A stretch of 35,435 nucleotides of DNA from Clostridia bacterium (GTDB lineage: Bacteria; Bacillota; Clostridia; TANB77; CAG-508): NCBI GenBank assembly GCA_017613275.1, contig JAGAED010000004.1, positions 1 to 35,435 on the forward strand, read 5' to 3'. The first letter of the stretch is position 1. Every line of letters begins with the position of its first letter. Below the pieces are notes generated by a model, which saw nothing but the letters and a program-made list of their open reading frames with translations, did not search any database and was not told the DNA's origin. Below are positions 23,528 through 31,464 of this stretch, piece by piece. The position numbers and the translations under genes are program-made.

Positions 23528-24295
23528 TTAACATCTTAATTTTGCAGAATTTCTCACCTCTTTGTCTTTGTCTCTCCTAAGTAGTACAAGAGTTTCTGAC
23601 GATGTATTTGTGTTCCCAGCAACGGCTACCCTTACAAAGGGCACATTATCCTCGGCCAGCTTGGCTAATATTGACGGAGAGGTGTTTGGGTTTTCTGCAA
23701 CAGCCAACCTTACATTTTCGTCAATATCTTCAGAAAGTTTTAATAAGATTTTAGTAGTCGCCTTTTTATTAGAGGCAACTTTAAATCTTACAAATTCGCT
23801 AATGTCTTTATAGAGGATTTCCAGGTTTTCCAAATAGATATTATCATTATATGCCACAGCATTTCTGATATACCTATTTTTGTCTCTAGCAAGAATAGAT
23901 AATACTTCTTTGCTTGCCCCGGTATTTCCTGCTACAGCTTGCCGAACCTGGTCACATGAATCATGTGCCAACTTCTCTAAAGCTTCTGCTGGCGAATTAG
24001 TATTTCCAGCGACATTTATCCTTACTTCAATTTCTATATCCTTAGCCAGTTTAGCCAAATCCTTTGGAAGTGTGCGATTGTTTTTGGCTACTTCACACCT
24101 AACCTTATATTCTTTATCTTTTGCTAAATAAGATAATACTTCCTTTGGAGTGCGTTTATTTTGTGCAATACTATACCTTACCTCTTTATCGCTGTCTCTT
24201 GAAAGCTTTGACAGAGTTTCCCTGTCTGCTATTTCTTTTAACAGCATATTGCGGGTCTCATCCGTGAGAGTCATAAGATCTACACTTATTTTCAT
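23528..24295 (-). CDS. leucine-rich repeat variant (LRV/HEAT-like) repeat protein
   Basis: The 255-aa protein is almost entirely built of about nine 24-residue helical repeats with the pattern VRxxVAxNxxTPxEvLxxLAxD, for example IEVRINVAGNTNS, DQVRQAVAGNTGA and PFVRVAVAGNTNT. This matches the leucine-rich repeat variant family, an alpha/3-10 solenoid that mediates protein contacts. There is no catalytic domain, signal peptide or membrane span. AAGGAGG precedes the ATG. It has its own consensus promoter. Base composition appears higher in GC than its neighbours (two 60-nt lines counted by eye gave 29 and 22 G/C), which may reflect transfer or the repeat sequence itself. The partner is unknown. 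Confidence 0.85.
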   Translation of the reverse strand: MKISVDLMTLTDETRNMLLKEIADRETLSKLSRDSDKEVRYSIAQNKRTPKEVLSYLAKDKEYKVRCEVAKNNRTLPKDLAKLAKDIEIEVRINVAGNTNSPAEALEKLAHDSCDQVRQAVAGNTGASKEVLSILARDKNRYIRNAVAYNDNIYLENLEILYKDISEFVRFKVASNKKATTKILLKLSEDIDENVRLAVAENPNTSPSILAKLAEDNVPFVRVAVAGNTNTSSETLVLLRRDKDKEVRNSAKLRC

Positions 24296-24404
24296 TGTCT
24301 AACCTCCTTAAATTATTAAGAAACTCAAACAGCCTGACCTACTGCTTGATCGGTTGCTTTATATGATAACAGGTACTTGACCTGATTATAAAAATATCAA
24401 AAAG

Positions 24405-24433
24405 AGTATATCATATATTTACATAAATGTAAA
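24405..24433 (-). promoter_or_regulatory. sigma-A promoter of the LRV-repeat gene
   Basis: TTTACA (24433-24428) and TATACT (24410-24405), read on the minus strand, are 17 nt apart. The leader of about 100 nt contains CAGGTCAAGTACCTG (24365-24385 region), a 5-bp palindrome around a 5-nt centre that could be an operator. Confidence 0.7.
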
Positions 24434-24450
24434 GTTAGCATGAACTGTAT

Positions 24451-24480
24451 AAAAAAAACTGCCGATTTATTCGACAGTTT
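24451..24480 (-). terminator. terminator of the tRNA-His/tRNA-Gln unit
   Basis: ACTGCCGA (24458-24465) pairs with TCGACAGT (24471-24478) with one mismatch. On the minus strand it is followed by TTTTTTT. It lies four nt beyond the CCA end of tRNA-Gln. Confidence 0.8.
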
Positions 24481-24483
24481 TGT

Positions 24484-24558
24484 TGGCTGGACTGGCTAGA
24501 TTCGAACTAGCGCATGCCAGAGTCAAAGTCTGGTGCCTTACCGCTTGGCTACAGTCCA
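24484..24558 (-). tRNA. tRNA-Gln (anticodon TTG)
   Basis: Read on the minus strand, the gene starts TGGACTG and ends CAGTCCA-G-CCA, so the acceptor stem is perfect and CCA is encoded. The anticodon stem is CCAGA/TCTGG with loop CTTTGAC, giving anticodon TTG. The T arm CTAGTTCGAATCTAG is canonical. It is the second gene of a two-tRNA transcript. Confidence 0.96.
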
Positions 24559-24582
24559 ATGTATACTATAACATAATTTAAA

Positions 24583-24660
24583 TGGGGTGGAAGATGGGAC
24601 TCGAACCCACGGTCTCCAGTGCCACAAACTGGCGCGTTAACCAACTACGCTACATCCACC
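24583..24660 (-). tRNA. tRNA-His (anticodon GTG)
   Basis: Read on the minus strand, the anticodon stem CCAGT/ACTGG encloses TTGTGGC, giving anticodon GTG. The extra G at -1 expected for tRNA-His is encoded opposite the C discriminator, and CCA is encoded. The acceptor stem GTGGATG/CTTCCAC has a T-T mismatch at pair 6-67. It is the first tRNA of the pair and lies 24 nt from tRNA-Gln. Confidence 0.95.
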
Positions 24661-24686
24661 ATGTAATCAGCTCAAGCACATATATA

Positions 24687-24716
24687 ATTTTACATTACTT
24701 CTACCCCATTTGTCAA
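24687..24716 (-). promoter_or_regulatory. promoter of the tRNA pair
   Basis: TTGACA (24716-24711) and TAAAAT (24692-24687), read on the minus strand, are separated by 18 nt, about 25 nt before tRNA-His. Confidence 0.65.
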
Positions 24717-24917
24717 CCCATTTTATGAAAATTTTTCATATTTTTTTCAAAAAATCTTTTTATATTATTTTCTAATTATTTAAATGTTAAACAAAAATTT
24801 GCACAAATTTTTCCAAAATCTATTTATTTTTTTATTTTGGTATTATATAATTCAGTTATTAAAAGTATAATATATCAACATCAGAGTTTTAAAAATTGAT
24901 GTATTTTACTTAGAAAG

Positions 24918-26258
24918 ATGGAATATAAAATGAAAATATCAAAATTTGAAACTAATTTAAAAAGAGGTTTATACCTTCATCATACTGAAGTTAAAAGTAC
25001 TAAAACTTATACTGATAAAATAGAAAATAATGTTTTGAATATTTATCCTGAGATAAAATATCAGGATGTTTTGGGATTTGGCGGAGCTTTTACAGGTTCA
25101 ACTTGTTATTGCTTGGATAATGCTCCAGAAGCGGTTAGCAACAATATTTTGGACGATTATTTTAACGAAAATGGTTTAAATTATTCCCTATGCAGATTAA
25201 CCATTGCAAGTTCAGATTTTTCTCCTAAAAGCTATTCATATTCTAATAAAAAAGACTTATCTGACTTTAGTATTTTTGAAGATACCCAATATTTCATTCC
25301 AACAATTAAAAAGGCTCAAAGTAGAAACAAAAATTTAAAATTCTTAGCTACTCCTTGGTCTCCTCCCGCTTTTATGAAGGACAATAATAGCTTATACCAT
25401 GGCGGTAAACTAAAAAAAGAATTTAAAAAAACATGGGCAGAATACCTAGCTAAATATGTTATGGAATATCAAAAACAGGGAATTACCATTGATTATATGA
25501 CAATCCAAAATGAGCCAAATGCTTCTCAATTATGGGAGTCTTGCAATTTTGCAGCTGAAGAAGAAGCAATATTTTTAAAGGATTATCTATTTCCTACTTT
25601 TATGGATAATAATCTTTTTGTAAATTTTTTAATTTGGGATCATAACAAAGACAATATTGTAAACAGGTCAACGGAGACTCTTATAAAATATGGTGCTTTA
25701 GAGCATGTGGCTGGAATTGCTTTCCACTGGTATACAGGAACACATTTTGAAAACATTGAAATTTTGCATGACCTATTCCCTAACAAACTTTTAATTCATA
25801 CAGAGGGTTGCACTGGTTACTCTAATTTCAAGCCAGAAGATGAATTATTCAATGCCCAAATGTATGCTAGCGAAATAATCGGAGATTTTAATAGTGGCAC
25901 AAATGCTTTTATAGATTGGAATATGGTTTTAGACTACAAAGGTGGCCCTAACCATAAACACAATAATTGCAATAGCCCTATCATGCTAACAAAAGACAAT
26001 ACTGATTATATTAAGACTCCTGCATTTTATTATATTGCTCAATTTAGTAGATTTATTAAACCAGGAGCTCACAGGATTGGTTTTAGTCGATTTACTGAAA
26101 GGATCAATATGACTGCTTTTAGAAATACTGATGATTCAATGGTTGTTGTCCTTTTAAATAAGAATAATTATAATATTGAATATAATTTTTGCATTAAAAA
26201 TCAGTATTTTCATGATAATTTAGATGCAAATTCAATCGTTACATTTGTTATAAAATAA
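24918..26258 (+). CDS. glycoside hydrolase family 30 (glucosylceramidase-like)
   Basis: The 446-aa protein is a retaining beta-glycosidase of family GH30. It has the GFGGAFTGSTCYCL start of the barrel (53-66), ATPWSPPAFMKDN (144-156), the acid/base E199 in TIQNEP and the nucleophile E296 in IHTEGC, followed by a small beta domain (about 370-446). Family substrates include glucosylceramide and beta-1,6-glucans; I cannot choose. No signal peptide is present, so it is likely cytoplasmic and would need imported oligosaccharide. The first ATG has weak AGAAAG upstream, and an in-frame ATG at 24930 is an alternative. It is on the plus strand, divergent from the tRNAs, with no transporter nearby. Confidence 0.92.
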   Translation: MEYKMKISKFETNLKRGLYLHHTEVKSTKTYTDKIENNVLNIYPEIKYQDVLGFGGAFTGSTCYCLDNAPEAVSNNILDDYFNENGLNYSLCRLTIASSDFSPKSYSYSNKKDLSDFSIFEDTQYFIPTIKKAQSRNKNLKFLATPWSPPAFMKDNNSLYHGGKLKKEFKKTWAEYLAKYVMEYQKQGITIDYMTIQNEPNASQLWESCNFAAEEEAIFLKDYLFPTFMDNNLFVNFLIWDHNKDNIVNRSTETLIKYGALEHVAGIAFHWYTGTHFENIEILHDLFPNKLLIHTEGCTGYSNFKPEDELFNAQMYASEIIGDFNSGTNAFIDWNMVLDYKGGPNHKHNNCNSPIMLTKDNTDYIKTPAFYYIAQFSRFIKPGAHRIGFSRFTERINMTAFRNTDDSMVVVLLNKNNYNIEYNFCIKNQYFHDNLDANSIVTFVIK

Positions 26259-26331
26259 AATTTATTTATAAAAGAAAAATCTAGTCAAAATACATAATAT
26301 ATAGTATAATATTCAAAAAGGAGATATTAAA

Positions 26332-27312
26332 ATGACAGATAGAAGCGAAAATCCAGAATTTCTAAATTCATTTTTAGATTATTCTGCAACAATTTTAAAT
26401 AAATCACCTAATTCAATTAAAGAATATAATTATGATATTTCTAATTTTCTAAAATATGTAAAAAAACAATATAACCTTACAGATGAAACAGAAATTGAAA
26501 ACATTAATATCAGCGATATGAGTGTCGATACTCTTAAAAAAATAACACTAAATGATATACATGCTTATTTAGCCTATATGACAACTACATTCCATAGTAA
26601 AGCTGCCACAAGAGCAAGAAAAGCATCAACAATTAGAATATTTTTCAAATACCTAACACAGAATGAAAAATTATTAGATATAAATCCTGCTCAGAATTTA
26701 GAAAGTCCTAAACTTGATAAAAGATTACCTAAATACCTTTCTTTAGAAGATAGTCAAAAATTATTAGATATTACCGCAAATGAAGACGAAAACAGAAATG
26801 CAATTAGAGATTACGCAATTATTACATTATTCCTAAATTGCGGAATGCGTTTATCAGAATTGGTTGGAATAAATACAACAGATATTGACTTTTCCGAGTG
26901 CAAACTAACTGTAATTGGAAAAGGCAACAAGGAAAGAACAATCTATTTAAATAAGGCTTGCATGAAGTCAATCACGGATTATATAGAAAGTCGTCCACAA
27001 GGAAAAAAAGACAGTAAAAATTCGGATAAAGCTTTATTTTTAAGTGAACGTCAAACACGTATCGGAAGAAGAACAGTCCAACATATTGTAGAAAAAGAGC
27101 TTCATAATGCTGGATTAGATTCAAAACAATGCTCAGTACATAAACTTCGTCATACTGCTGCAACTTTGATGTATCAATATGGGCAAGTTGATATTAGAGC
27201 ATTACAAGTTCTATTGGGCCATGAGAGTATCTCTACAACTGAGATTTACACCCATGTAGAAAACGAGCAAGTTAGAAATGCTGTAGAAAAAAATCCATTA
27301 TCAGGTATGTAA
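26332..27312 (+). CDS. tyrosine recombinase XerC/XerD-like
   Basis: The 326-aa protein is a tyrosine site-specific recombinase. The N-terminal SAM-like core-binding domain covers about residues 5-115. The catalytic domain carries R173 (GMRLSEL), K197 (GKGNKER), H270 and R273 (HKLRH), H297 (LLGHESI) and the nucleophile Y306 (IYTHV). It resembles chromosomal XerC/XerD rather than phage integrases, which usually have an extra arm-binding domain. AAGGAGA precedes the ATG. It follows the GH30 gene by 73 nt on the same strand and ends before a large hairpin. I see no dif site or attachment repeats in the window. Confidence 0.9.
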   Translation: MTDRSENPEFLNSFLDYSATILNKSPNSIKEYNYDISNFLKYVKKQYNLTDETEIENINISDMSVDTLKKITLNDIHAYLAYMTTTFHSKAATRARKASTIRIFFKYLTQNEKLLDINPAQNLESPKLDKRLPKYLSLEDSQKLLDITANEDENRNAIRDYAIITLFLNCGMRLSELVGINTTDIDFSECKLTVIGKGNKERTIYLNKACMKSITDYIESRPQGKKDSKNSDKALFLSERQTRIGRRTVQHIVEKELHNAGLDSKQCSVHKLRHTAATLMYQYGQVDIRALQVLLGHESISTTEIYTHVENEQVRNAVEKNPLSGM

Positions 27313-27323
27313 ATTCAAAAAAC

Positions 27324-27356
27324 ATTGGAGGAGTGTCCCCAAACGTCTCCTCCAAT
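27324..27356. terminator. 10-bp hairpin between recombinase and dpaB
   Basis: ATTGGAGGAG (27324-27333) pairs perfectly with CTCCTCCAAT (27347-27356) around a 13-nt loop. It lies between convergent genes and could end both transcripts. There is no clear T-tract on the plus side (TTCCTAATTT). Confidence 0.55.
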
Positions 27357-27369
27357 TCCTAATTTATAT

Positions 27370-27950
27370 TCACAACAATATTGGCTGAATCTGTTCATTA
27401 TCCAGCGCATATTCTATTGTTTTTATTAAATAATCAAAATCAAATACTACTGACCTAGGCTTCGTGATTGGATTATCTTGTTTGAATGGTACAAAGTAAT
27501 AATTTTTTCTATTAAGCAATTTTCCAATATTTTCTGCATTTCCGCTTAAAGCATTGTTTGTTGATGGTGCTATTACAACAGGTAAATTATTTCTTAAATG
27601 TGATTTTATTGCCATTAGACCGCGGAGTGTCTATTATATCATGTGCTAGTTTGGCAATTGTATTTCCGTGATGCTGGAGCAACTACCATAATATCTGTCA
27701 TTTTTTTAGGTCCAATTGGTTCTGCGCCTTGAATTGTATGAATAATCTCTTTTCCAGTTATTTCTTCTATTTCTTTTCTAAAATCTTCTGCCCTACCAAA
27801 TTTAGTATCTAAATTATATGCATTATATGACATAATTGGTATAACATCTGCTCCCATTTTTGCTATTTCCTTTATTTTAGGTATAGTTTTACTAAATGTA
27901 CAAAATGAGCCAGTAAGTACGAAACCTATCTTTTTATCTTTTAATTCCAA
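27370..27950 (-). pseudogene. dipicolinate synthase subunit B (dpaB/spoVFB), frame broken twice
   Basis: The upstream part (27639-27950) reads KKIGFVLTGSFCTFSK..., and the downstream part (27370-27615) reads MAIKSHLRNNLPVVIAPSTN through QIQPILL. Together they match SpoVFB over its length, the flavoprotein-like subunit making dipicolinic acid in the mother cell. The frame shifts near 27666-27671 (VAPAS then GNTIAKLAHDIIDTP in another frame) and again at CCGCGG 27620-27625 (back to LMAIKSHL). Each looks like a net single-base gain. No dpaA partner is nearby. The start is TTG with GAAGGGAGGG upstream. It is either a decayed sporulation gene or carries sequence errors. Confidence 0.85.
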
Positions 27951-27985
27951 ATAAAAAACCCTCCCTTCATTTACATATCTCCATA

Positions 27986-28012
27986 TATATTATGAAATTA
28001 TGTAAATAAAGT
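27986..28012 (-). promoter_or_regulatory. sigma-K-like promoter of dpaB
   Basis: On the minus strand, AC (28012-28011) is followed after 16 nt by CATAATATA (27994-27986), matching the mother-cell sigma-K pattern AC-N16-CATANNNTA. dpaB is a known sigma-K-dependent gene in Bacillus. The motif is short, so chance is possible. Confidence 0.5.
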
Positions 28013-28028
28013 TGTTGGGTTTTTATAA

Positions 28029-29030
28029 TTATATTGTTCTATATCCAATTGCTTCTTGTACTTCTTTTAATTTTTTTGAAGCAATCTCGTGTGCAACAGC
28101 TGCACCTTTCTTGCAAATTTCTTTAATATATTCGTCGTTTTCTGGTAAAGCAAGTTCAGCATATTTAGCTTGAATTGGTTCTAACAAATCTGCAACAGCG
28201 TCTGCAACTGCTTGCTTAAATTTACCATAACCAGAATCTTTAAATTCTTCTTCAATTTCTGCAACTGTTTTATCTGTTACTGCTGAATATATATTTATTA
28301 AATTCTTTATTCCTGGTTTATCATCTGAATATCTTACAACATTTTCAGAATCTGTAACAGCTTTTTTAATTTTCTTTGTTATTACTTCTCTTGAATCTAA
28401 CAAGAATATTGTTGCTTCTTTATTTTCATCTGATTTTGACATTTTCTTTGTTGGTTCTTGAAGACTCATTATTTTAGCTGTATTTGCTGTAATAAATGGC
28501 TCAGGAATTTTGAAAATTTCCTTTTTATATAATGAGTTAAATCTTTGTGCAATATCTCTTGTTATTTCTATATGTTGTTTTTGATCTTGACCTACTGGTA
28601 CAAAATCTGCACTATATAATAATATATCTGCTGCCATAAGCACTGGATAATCGAATAAACCTACTTTTACATTTTCTTGTTTTTTAGATTTATCTTTAAA
28701 TTGTGTCATACGGCTTAGTTCGCCCATATATGTATAATTATTTAATAACCAACCTAATTCAGCATGTTCATGAACATGAGATTGAATGAATATAGTATTT
28801 TTTTCTGCATCTAAACCACATGCTAAATATTGCATTATTATACTTTTTATATTATTTCTTAATGTTTCAGGATCTTGGCTAACTGTTATTGCGTGTAAAT
28901 CCGCAACAAAGAATTTGCAGTCATAATTCTCATCATCTTGAATTTTCACCCAATTTCTTAAAGCCCCCAGATAATTTCCTAATGTTAAAATTCCAGATGG
29001 TTGAATTCCACTTAGTATTTGTTTTTTCAT
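28029..29030 (-). CDS. tryptophanyl-tRNA synthetase TrpS
   Basis: This class I aminoacyl-tRNA synthetase charges tRNA-Trp. The 333-aa protein has the N-terminal GIQPSGILTLGNYLGAL, which includes the HIGH-equivalent TLGNY, the tryptophan-pocket region with FVPVGQDQKQHIEITRDIAQRFN, and the KMSKS loop KKMSKSDEN. I start at the ATG at 29030 because AAGGAGGGATAAT is directly upstream; the frame extends seven more codons through that site. It has a perfect consensus promoter with a short leader, and I see no T-box leader. It is transcribed away from the preceding membrane protein gene, whose terminator lies just upstream. Confidence 0.96.
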   Translation of the reverse strand: MKKQILSGIQPSGILTLGNYLGALRNWVKIQDDENYDCKFFVADLHAITVSQDPETLRNNIKSIIMQYLACGLDAEKNTIFIQSHVHEHAELGWLLNNYTYMGELSRMTQFKDKSKKQENVKVGLFDYPVLMAADILLYSADFVPVGQDQKQHIEITRDIAQRFNSLYKKEIFKIPEPFITANTAKIMSLQEPTKKMSKSDENKEATIFLLDSREVITKKIKKAVTDSENVVRYSDDKPGIKNLINIYSAVTDKTVAEIEEEFKDSGYGKFKQAVADAVADLLEPIQAKYAELALPENDEYIKEICKKGAAVAHEIASKKLKEVQEAIGYRTI

Positions 29031-29059
29031 ATTATCCCTCCTTAAAAGCAATTTCCTGT

Positions 29060-29088
29060 ATTATATATTTTTCAATTCTATTTGTCAA
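29060..29088 (-). promoter_or_regulatory. sigma-A promoter of trpS
   Basis: TTGACA (29088-29083) and TATAAT (29065-29060), read on the minus strand, are exactly 17 nt apart; both boxes are perfect consensus. The leader is only about 25 nt, too short for a T-box. Confidence 0.85.
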
Positions 29089-29089
29089 C

Positions 29090-29116
29090 AAAAATGATGG
29101 CAAAGCCACCATTTTT
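29090..29116 (-). terminator. terminator after the membrane protein gene
   Basis: AAAAATGATGGC (29090-29101) pairs with GCCACCATTTTT (29105-29116) around AAA with one mismatch. On the minus strand it ends in TTTTTGTT. It ends the pta-ackA-ackA-membrane protein unit. Confidence 0.8.
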
Positions 29117-29149
29117 ATCAAATATTCATTTTAATATTTTTATTCTATT

Positions 29150-30079
29150 TTACAAAATTTCAAATACATTTTTGTTGTTAATTTCCAAAATTTTAGCCTT
29201 TATTATTCCAAATGCACCCAAAGCTGTAAATACATAAGTTAAAACTATATCTCTCATATAGGCTGCTTGTATTTGGGGTTCTAGTTTTACCACATCTGGA
29301 ATACTGCTGAATATTTTCATAAAATCTGGTTTAGCAAATTTAGATAATTCGTTATTTATTGCAATAGCATAATTTAGTCTAACTCCTATATAAGTCATTA
29401 TTGCTATAATTATTATTGATATAATTATTCCTTTTTTGCTAGTTACTCCTGACAACTTATTGTATCCCCAAATTGTACAGGCTCCCATTGCTATTCCAGA
29501 TATAGCAGCAATATATCCCATTTGTCCAATTACAACAATCGCAAGCACTCCTACTAAAGAGCCTAATATTCCTCCAATAATACCTCTGACTACATTTTCC
29601 TCTTTTTTTATAACACTATCATTACTATCAATGTTTCTTAGTTCTTCCAAACTTCTTGTTGTTATAAATTGTGCTTGGCCTTTTACATTACATATACATG
29701 TTTCTGCAAATTCATTTTTATATTCATCAATATTTTGGTAGTTATTTTCTTTGAAGAAATTAACTATTATCTTATTTGCTTCTAAAACATTGTTTAGTTT
29801 ATCAGCTTGCTTCATACTTCCTTTTATAGTGAATATAACCCTATATTTATTAACAATAATGTTTGAGAAAACTTTATTCTCTTTCTTTAGGTCTGCAAAC
29901 TCGCTTTTATTCAATACACTTCCATCTTTGCTTACGCAAAAAGCTATATTGTATCCTGTTTCATATTGATCAAAGGGAGTAATAAGGCTTGTATATCCAT
30001 CTGTACTTCCAAATATTATATTAAGTTCTGCATTAAATTTATAATTTAAACTATTTGCTATTTCTGTTTTAACGTTCAT
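29150..30079 (-). CDS. membrane protein of unknown function (309 aa)
   Basis: I do not recognise this protein. The N-terminal ~160 residues are soluble and mixed alpha/beta in composition. From about residue 163 onward there are four hydrophobic segments (IIGGILGSLVGVLAIVVIG, IAAISGIAMGACTIWG, GIIISIIIIAIMTYIGV, IVLTYVFTALGAFGIIKA). A ~40-residue loop lies between the third and fourth. There is no signal peptide, so the N-terminal domain is probably cytoplasmic. AAGGAATAAAG precedes the ATG. It follows ackA by only 27 nt with no terminator between, so it is likely co-transcribed with the acetate genes and ends at a strong terminator before trpS. Confidence 0.8.
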   Translation of the reverse strand: MNVKTEIANSLNYKFNAELNIIFGSTDGYTSLITPFDQYETGYNIAFCVSKDGSVLNKSEFADLKKENKVFSNIIVNKYRVIFTIKGSMKQADKLNNVLEANKIIVNFFKENNYQNIDEYKNEFAETCICNVKGQAQFITTRSLEELRNIDSNDSVIKKEENVVRGIIGGILGSLVGVLAIVVIGQMGYIAAISGIAMGACTIWGYNKLSGVTSKKGIIISIIIIAIMTYIGVRLNYAIAINNELSKFAKPDFMKIFSSIPDVVKLEPQIQAAYMRDIVLTYVFTALGAFGIIKAKILEINNKNVFEIL

Positions 30080-30106
30080 TTCTTTATTCCTTCCAGCACT
30101 CTACAT

Positions 30107-31306
30107 TTATTTGATATATTTAACTAATTTTTCTGTTTCTTTAGCTATCATAAGTTCTTCATTTGTTGGAATTATATATGCTCTTATCTTTGATTCTGGT
30201 TTTGTTATTAGTCTTTCTTCACTTCTTATGTTATTAGCTTCTTCGTCAATAATCAATCCCATAAATTCAAGTTGTTTACAAATTCCTTTTCTAATATTTA
30301 TTTGGTTTTCTCCAACTCCACCAGTAAATACTACTGCATCAATTCCATTCATTGCAACTGCATATTTAGCTATAAATCCAGCTATAGCATATTTAAATGC
30401 TTCCATTGCTAATGAAGCTCTTTCATTGTCTTCATAAGAAGCTGATTCTATAACTCTAAAATCTGGTGCTAATCCTGAGATTCCCATTACTCCAGATTCT
30501 TTGTTTAGCATATTTTCAACTTGATCTGCTGTCATATTTTCTTTTTTCATGATATATGTTACAACAGATGGATCTAAATCTCCACTTCTTGTAACCATTG
30601 GAATTCCAGCAAGTGGTGTTAATCCCATACTTGTATCTACTGATTTACCACCTTTAACTGCGCATATACTTGATCCTTGTCCTAAGTGGCATGTTACTAT
30701 TTTTAAATCTTCTATTGATTTATTTTCTATTTCAGCTAATCTATTTGAAACATATTGATGTGATGTTCCGTGGAATCCATATTTTCTAATTCCATATTTT
30801 TTGTAATATTCATAAGGAATTGGATAAATATATCTTTCTTTTGGAATTGATTGATGGAAAGCTGTATCAAATACAACAACCATTGGTTTTCCTGGCATTA
30901 CAGCTTGGCAAGCTCTCATTCCTTGTGCAGCTGCTTTATTGTGTAATGGTGCAAGTTCTGCTGCAAGTTCAACTTTGTTTATTACTTCTTCTGTAATAAG
31001 CACTGGTGTAGAGAAGTATTCTCCACCATGAACAACCCTGTGCCCAATTGCATTTACTTCGTCTAGTGAATCTACAACTTTATATTCTGGATTTACTAGT
31101 TGTTTTAAAGTAAAATCTATTGCTTCTTCATGGTCATATGCTGTATGTTTTATTTCTATTTTTTGTCCATTAACTTTGTGTGTAATGTATGCTTCTTCTT
31201 CTCCTATTCTTTCGTATTTTCCAGAAGCCATAACTTCTTCTGTTTCCATGTTAATTAATTGATATTTAAGTGATGAACTACCACAGTTTAGTACTAAGAT
31301 TTTCAT
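30107..31306 (-). CDS. acetate kinase (downstream copy)
   Basis: AckA converts acetyl phosphate and ADP to acetate and ATP. The 399-aa protein has the family motifs [10 protein letters not shown] (7-16), [58 protein letters not shown] and [11 protein letters not shown]. Two positions differ from the usual family: HLGQG in place of HLGNG (also in the other copy), and IPMVTRSG where the family usually has MGTRSG. GISGLAPDFR is retained. AGGAGG precedes the ATG. It lies downstream of a second ackA, separated by palindromic element R2. It may be specialised, for example for another short-chain acid, but that is inference. Confidence 0.92.
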   Translation of the reverse strand: MKILVLNCGSSSLKYQLINMETEEVMASGKYERIGEEEAYITHKVNGQKIEIKHTAYDHEEAIDFTLKQLVNPEYKVVDSLDEVNAIGHRVVHGGEYFSTPVLITEEVINKVELAAELAPLHNKAAAQGMRACQAVMPGKPMVVVFDTAFHQSIPKERYIYPIPYEYYKKYGIRKYGFHGTSHQYVSNRLAEIENKSIEDLKIVTCHLGQGSSICAVKGGKSVDTSMGLTPLAGIPMVTRSGDLDPSVVTYIMKKENMTADQVENMLNKESGVMGISGLAPDFRVIESASYEDNERASLAMEAFKYAIAGFIAKYAVAMNGIDAVVFTGGVGENQINIRKGICKQLEFMGLIIDEEANNIRSEERLITKPESKIRAYIIPTNEELMIAKETEKLVKYIK

Positions 31307-31337
31307 AATTTCCTCCTAAATTTTATTTATTATTTAT

Positions 31338-31459
31338 AACAATATGTAAAACCCGTTCGGACTTGTTGTCGCAACCTCCCTGATTTAAATTACGACAGTT
31401 TGCTTCACCGCTCCGCTTCGCTACGCCTACGCGTCCTCACTCACATTTTACATATTGTT
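31338..31459. repeat. palindromic element R2 (between the two ackA genes)
   Basis: 122 bp with perfect 14-bp inverted ends (AACAATATGTAAAA at 31338-31351 and its complement at 31446-31459). It is an inverted copy of R1 (18357-18481), and a 40-nt block at 31402-31441 is identical. Read in the R1 orientation, the internal stem is GCAAACT/AGGTTGC in place of GCGACCT/AGGTCGC, so one pair changes from G-C to A-T in both arms while another becomes a mismatch. It ends six nt before the stop codon of the upstream ackA copy, as R1 does for fabD. Confidence 0.8.
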
Positions 31460-31464
31460 TTTAA

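Noticed and set aside
24484..27312. Integrated element using the tRNA genes and the tyrosine recombinase
   Set aside because: The recombinase is XerC/D-like, I found no repeated 3' tRNA fragment that could be an attachment site, and no phage or conjugation genes lie between.
27615..27675. Programmed frameshifting in dpaB
   Set aside because: Two shifts of the same kind would be needed within about 50 bp, and there is no slippery heptamer or downstream structure. Decay or sequence error is simpler.
28960..29090. Possible T-box leader for trpS
   Set aside because: A perfect -35/-10 pair lies at 29060-29088, leaving a leader of only about 25 nt, and no T-box sequence or antiterminator is present.
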